Source: an uncultured Collinsella sp. (GTDB lineage: Bacteria; Actinomycetota; Coriobacteriia; Coriobacteriales; Coriobacteriaceae). From it: 64,000 bases of DNA. Shown here in pieces: positions 61,847 to 64,000 of this stretch. The notes under the pieces were generated by a model, which saw only the letters and a list, made by a program, of their open reading frames with translations, searched no databases and was not told the origin of the DNA. The stretch lies in the NCBI GenBank assembly GCA_958443615.1, contig CAUCLI010000007.1, positions 36,160 to 100,159 of the forward strand, in the 5' to 3' direction. The position numbers and the translations under genes are program-made. The stretch's first letter is position 1; each line of letters starts with the position of its first letter.

Positions 61847-63538
61847 CTACTTGCGCGTCGAGCGGTAGAACTCGATCAGCGCCTTGGTGGAGGCGTCCTG
61901 CGCCGCCAGCGCCTCATCGTCATGGAACGCCGGGGTGATCTGCTTTGCGAGCTGCTTGCCGAGTTCGACGCCCCACTGGTCGTAAGAGTCGATGCCCCAC
62001 ACGGTGCCCTCGACGAAGGTGATGTGCTCGTACAGGGCGATGAGCTCGCCGAGCGCGAACGGCGTCAGGGTGTCGCCGAAGATGGAGGTCGTCGGACGGT
62101 TGCCCTCGAACACGCGGGCGGAAACGATCTGCTCGGGCGTGCCCTCGGCGCGGACCTCATCGGCCGTCTTGCCGAATGCGAGCGCCTTGGTCTGCGCGAG
62201 GAAGTTGCCCAAGAACAGCTCGTGGACGTCCTGACCGTTGTCCTGAGCCGGGTTATGGGTGTTGGCGAACGCGATGAAATCGGCGGGGACCATCACATTG
62301 CCCTGGTGGATCAGCTGGTAGAACGCATGCTGGCCGTTGGTGCCGGGCTCACCCCAGAAGACCTCCCCGGTGTGGCAGGTCACGGGGCTGCCGTCCCAGC
62401 GGACCTGCTTGCCGTTGGACTCCATGGTGAGCTGCTGCAGGTAGGCGGGGAAGCGGTGCAGATACTGGGTGTAGGGAAGCACGGCATGGGTGTCGGCGCC
62501 GAAGAAGTTCACGTACCACACGTTCATGAGGCCCATGAGGGCGACGACGTTCTCCTCGAGCGGCGCGGTCTCGAAGTACTCGTCGATCGCGCGGAAACCG
62601 GCGAGGAACTGCTGGAAGCGCTCAGGGCCGAGGACGATGATGAGGGACAGGCCCACGGCGGAGTCGACGGAGTAGCGCCCGCCGACCCAATTCCAGAAAC
62701 CGAACGCGTTCTCGGGGTCGATGCCGAAGTCGGCGACGAGGTCCAGAGCGGTGGACACCGCCACGAAGTGCTTCGCGATGGCCTCAGCGTCCTGCTCGGG
62801 GGTGCCGTCGATGGCACCGGCAGCGCGGAGCTGCTCGAGCATCCAAGCCTTGACCTCGCGGGCGTTGGTGAGGGTCTCCAGCGTGGTGAACGTCTTGGAG
62901 ACGATGATGACGAGCGTGGTCTCGGGATCGAGACCCTTCACCTTCTCGGCCATGTCGTTCGGGTCGATGTTGGAGATGTAGCGGCAGTCGATGCCGGCGT
63001 CGGCGTACGGCTGCAGGGCCTCGTAGGCCATGACCGGGCCGAGGTCGGAGCCACCGATGCCGATGGAGACCAGGTGCTCGATCTTCTTGCCGGTCACACC
63101 GGTCCACTCGCCGGAGCGGACGCGCTCGGCGAAGGCGTACATGCGGTCGAGGACCTCATGGACATCGGACACGACATCCTGGCCGTCGACGATGAGCTCG
63201 CCCTTCTGGTCAGAGGGTCGACGCAGGGCGGTGTGCAGGACGGCGCGGTCCTCGGTGGTGTTGATGTGCTCGCCTGAGAACATGGCGTCACGGCGCTCCT
63301 CGACGCCGCAGGCGCGACCGAGATCGGCGAGAAGCTTGAGGGTCTCGTCGGTAACCAGGTTCTTGGACAGGTCGAAGTGCAGGTCACCCGCCTTGAAGGT
63401 GAGCTTCTCGACGCGGTCTGGATCGGCGGCGAACCAATCCTTCAGGCTGATGCCCTTCTCCACGAGGTCATCGTGGTGCTTCTGAAGAGCCGCCCACGCA
63501 GGGGTCTTGGTTGCGTCGATGGGAGCGGAAACCGCCAT
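61847..63538 (-). CDS. pgi: Glucose-6-phosphate isomerase
   Basis: The 563-residue enzyme interconverts glucose-6-phosphate and fructose-6-phosphate. Key segments are VSIGIGGSDLGPVMAYEAL, IIVSKTFTTLETLTN, FGFWNWVGGRYSVDSAVGLS (active-site Arg region), GEPGTNGQHAFYQLIHQG (catalytic Glu and His) and the C-terminal IDSYDQWGVELGKQLA (Lys). It would take the glucose-6-phosphate released by the deglycases into glycolysis. AAGGAGGACGCAC precedes the ATG at 63538. Confidence 0.96.
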   Translation of the reverse strand: MAVSAPIDATKTPAWAALQKHHDDLVEKGISLKDWFAADPDRVEKLTFKAGDLHFDLSKNLVTDETLKLLADLGRACGVEERRDAMFSGEHINTTEDRAVLHTALRRPSDQKGELIVDGQDVVSDVHEVLDRMYAFAERVRSGEWTGVTGKKIEHLVSIGIGGSDLGPVMAYEALQPYADAGIDCRYISNIDPNDMAEKVKGLDPETTLVIIVSKTFTTLETLTNAREVKAWMLEQLRAAGAIDGTPEQDAEAIAKHFVAVSTALDLVADFGIDPENAFGFWNWVGGRYSVDSAVGLSLIIVLGPERFQQFLAGFRAIDEYFETAPLEENVVALMGLMNVWYVNFFGADTHAVLPYTQYLHRFPAYLQQLTMESNGKQVRWDGSPVTCHTGEVFWGEPGTNGQHAFYQLIHQGNVMVPADFIAFANTHNPAQDNGQDVHELFLGNFLAQTKALAFGKTADEVRAEGTPEQIVSARVFEGNRPTTSIFGDTLTPFALGELIALYEHITFVEGTVWGIDSYDQWGVELGKQLAKQITPAFHDDEALAAQDASTKALIEFYRSTRK

Positions 63539-63635
63539 GTGCGTCCTCCTTAATGGTTGCATGCACGAACACATCCATTCTACCGCTTACGAGGGCGGGT
63601 GAACCGACTCCCATCCATAGCGCTCCCGAGAAACC

Positions 63636-63677
63636 GGTCCCGCCTTCCGAAGGGCATATCGCCCGGAAGGCGGGACC
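63636..63677. terminator. 14-bp hairpin between the DegV and pgi genes
   Basis: GGTCCCGCCTTCCG (63636-63649) and CGGAAGGCGGGACC (63664-63677) are exact complements. On the minus strand GGTTTCTC follows, so it can end the DegV transcript. Confidence 0.7.
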
Positions 63678-63703
63678 CTGAGAGAATCATCTCCGGAAGG
63701 CCG

Positions 63704-64000
63704 TTACGCCTGCCTGAAGAACGCGACGGCGATGGCGCCGGGGCCGACATGGGTGCCGATGGTCGCCCCGACCATGATGGTCGGGATGTCCTCGGCGGCG
63801 ATGCCGTGCTCCCATAGGACGCGGCTGTCTTCCAGGTACTTGCGCAAAAGCTTGTCGGAAAGGCCGCTGTAGCCGACCATCGCGGGCATGTCGAAATCGA
63901 TGCCGCCCGCCCCCTCGACCTGCTGGCGCAGCAGGTTGCGGCCGTTCTTGGAGCCGCGCGCCTTGCCGAGGATCGCCACCTCGCCGTCATCGATGGTGAT
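63704..64000 (-). CDS. DegV-family protein, N-terminus beyond the window
   Basis: The last 98 codons of a minus-strand gene continue past the window end. The C-terminus VGATIGTHVGPGAIAVAFF is the DegV signature that binds the fatty-acid carboxylate and glycerol side. DegV/FakB proteins bind fatty acids for phosphorylation by FakA. The visible part ITIDDGEVAILGKARGSKNG fits the region before that site. The start cannot be seen. Confidence 0.88.
   Translation of the reverse strand: MTIDDGEVAILGKARGSKNGRNLLRQQVEGAGGIDFDMPAMVGYSGLSDKLLRKYLEDSRVLWEHGIAAEDIPTIMVGATIGTHVGPGAIAVAFFRQA

Overview
The window is high-GC bacterial DNA with almost no gaps between genes. Gene content points to the Coriobacteriia, most like Collinsella: a fused two-domain EcfA with a Trp-responsive leader, tandem GtrA proteins, a coiled-coil secreted protein with a C-terminal lysozyme-like domain, several mannose-family PTS sets, and FrlB-type SIS deglycases. 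Growth on fructoselysine has been published for Collinsella intestinalis, which fits, but the species assignment is inference. I found no rRNA, tRNA, CRISPR array or prophage.

Positions 1-35,200 are mainly housekeeping genes. In order they are: a large membrane protein cut by the window edge, a broken HTH regulator, an ABC exporter, endonuclease IV, a lipoprotein, a pentapeptide-repeat protein coupled to an internally deleted oxidoreductase, a class-A-like serine hydrolase, RNase HI, a Gfo/Idh/MocA oxidoreductase coupled to an acylphosphatase, a Fur-family regulator, a Cof phosphatase, RNase D and a lipid kinase. Next comes an ECF transporter operon headed by a leader peptide with three consecutive Trp codons and a terminator/antiterminator pair. 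After it lie an RNA methyltransferase, a TIM-barrel protein, YhcH, two GtrA proteins, the secreted cell-wall protein, an M18 aminopeptidase, a GT2 glycosyltransferase, two low-complexity proteins, EttA, MetY, TcdA and TatD.

Positions 35,200-54,200 form a sugar-amine (Amadori product) catabolic island, all on the minus strand. It holds two mannose-family PTS sets (EIIA, EIIB, EIIC, EIID; then EIIC, EIID only), three FrlB-like deglycases, one more distant SIS protein, five GntR/UTRA regulators, three HAD phosphatases, an MFS and an EamA transporter. Regulator pairs, deglycases and HAD genes occur as duplicated sets. Paired operator-like repeats and a shared GC-rich box lie before the catabolic genes.

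Positions 54,660-60,680 form a second amino-sugar operon: a double GNAT protein, a PIG-L-like protein, EIIB, EIIC, EIID, a small membrane protein and MurQ etherase, with a GntR regulator and a perfect operator palindrome. Its lower-GC neighbour is a DUF3800 gene preceded by a short terminator-ended leader RNA and two LexA-type boxes. The window ends with glucose-6-phosphate isomerase and the start-less end of a DegV gene. Several intergenic regions hold palindromic or inverted-repeat elements that no gene explains.
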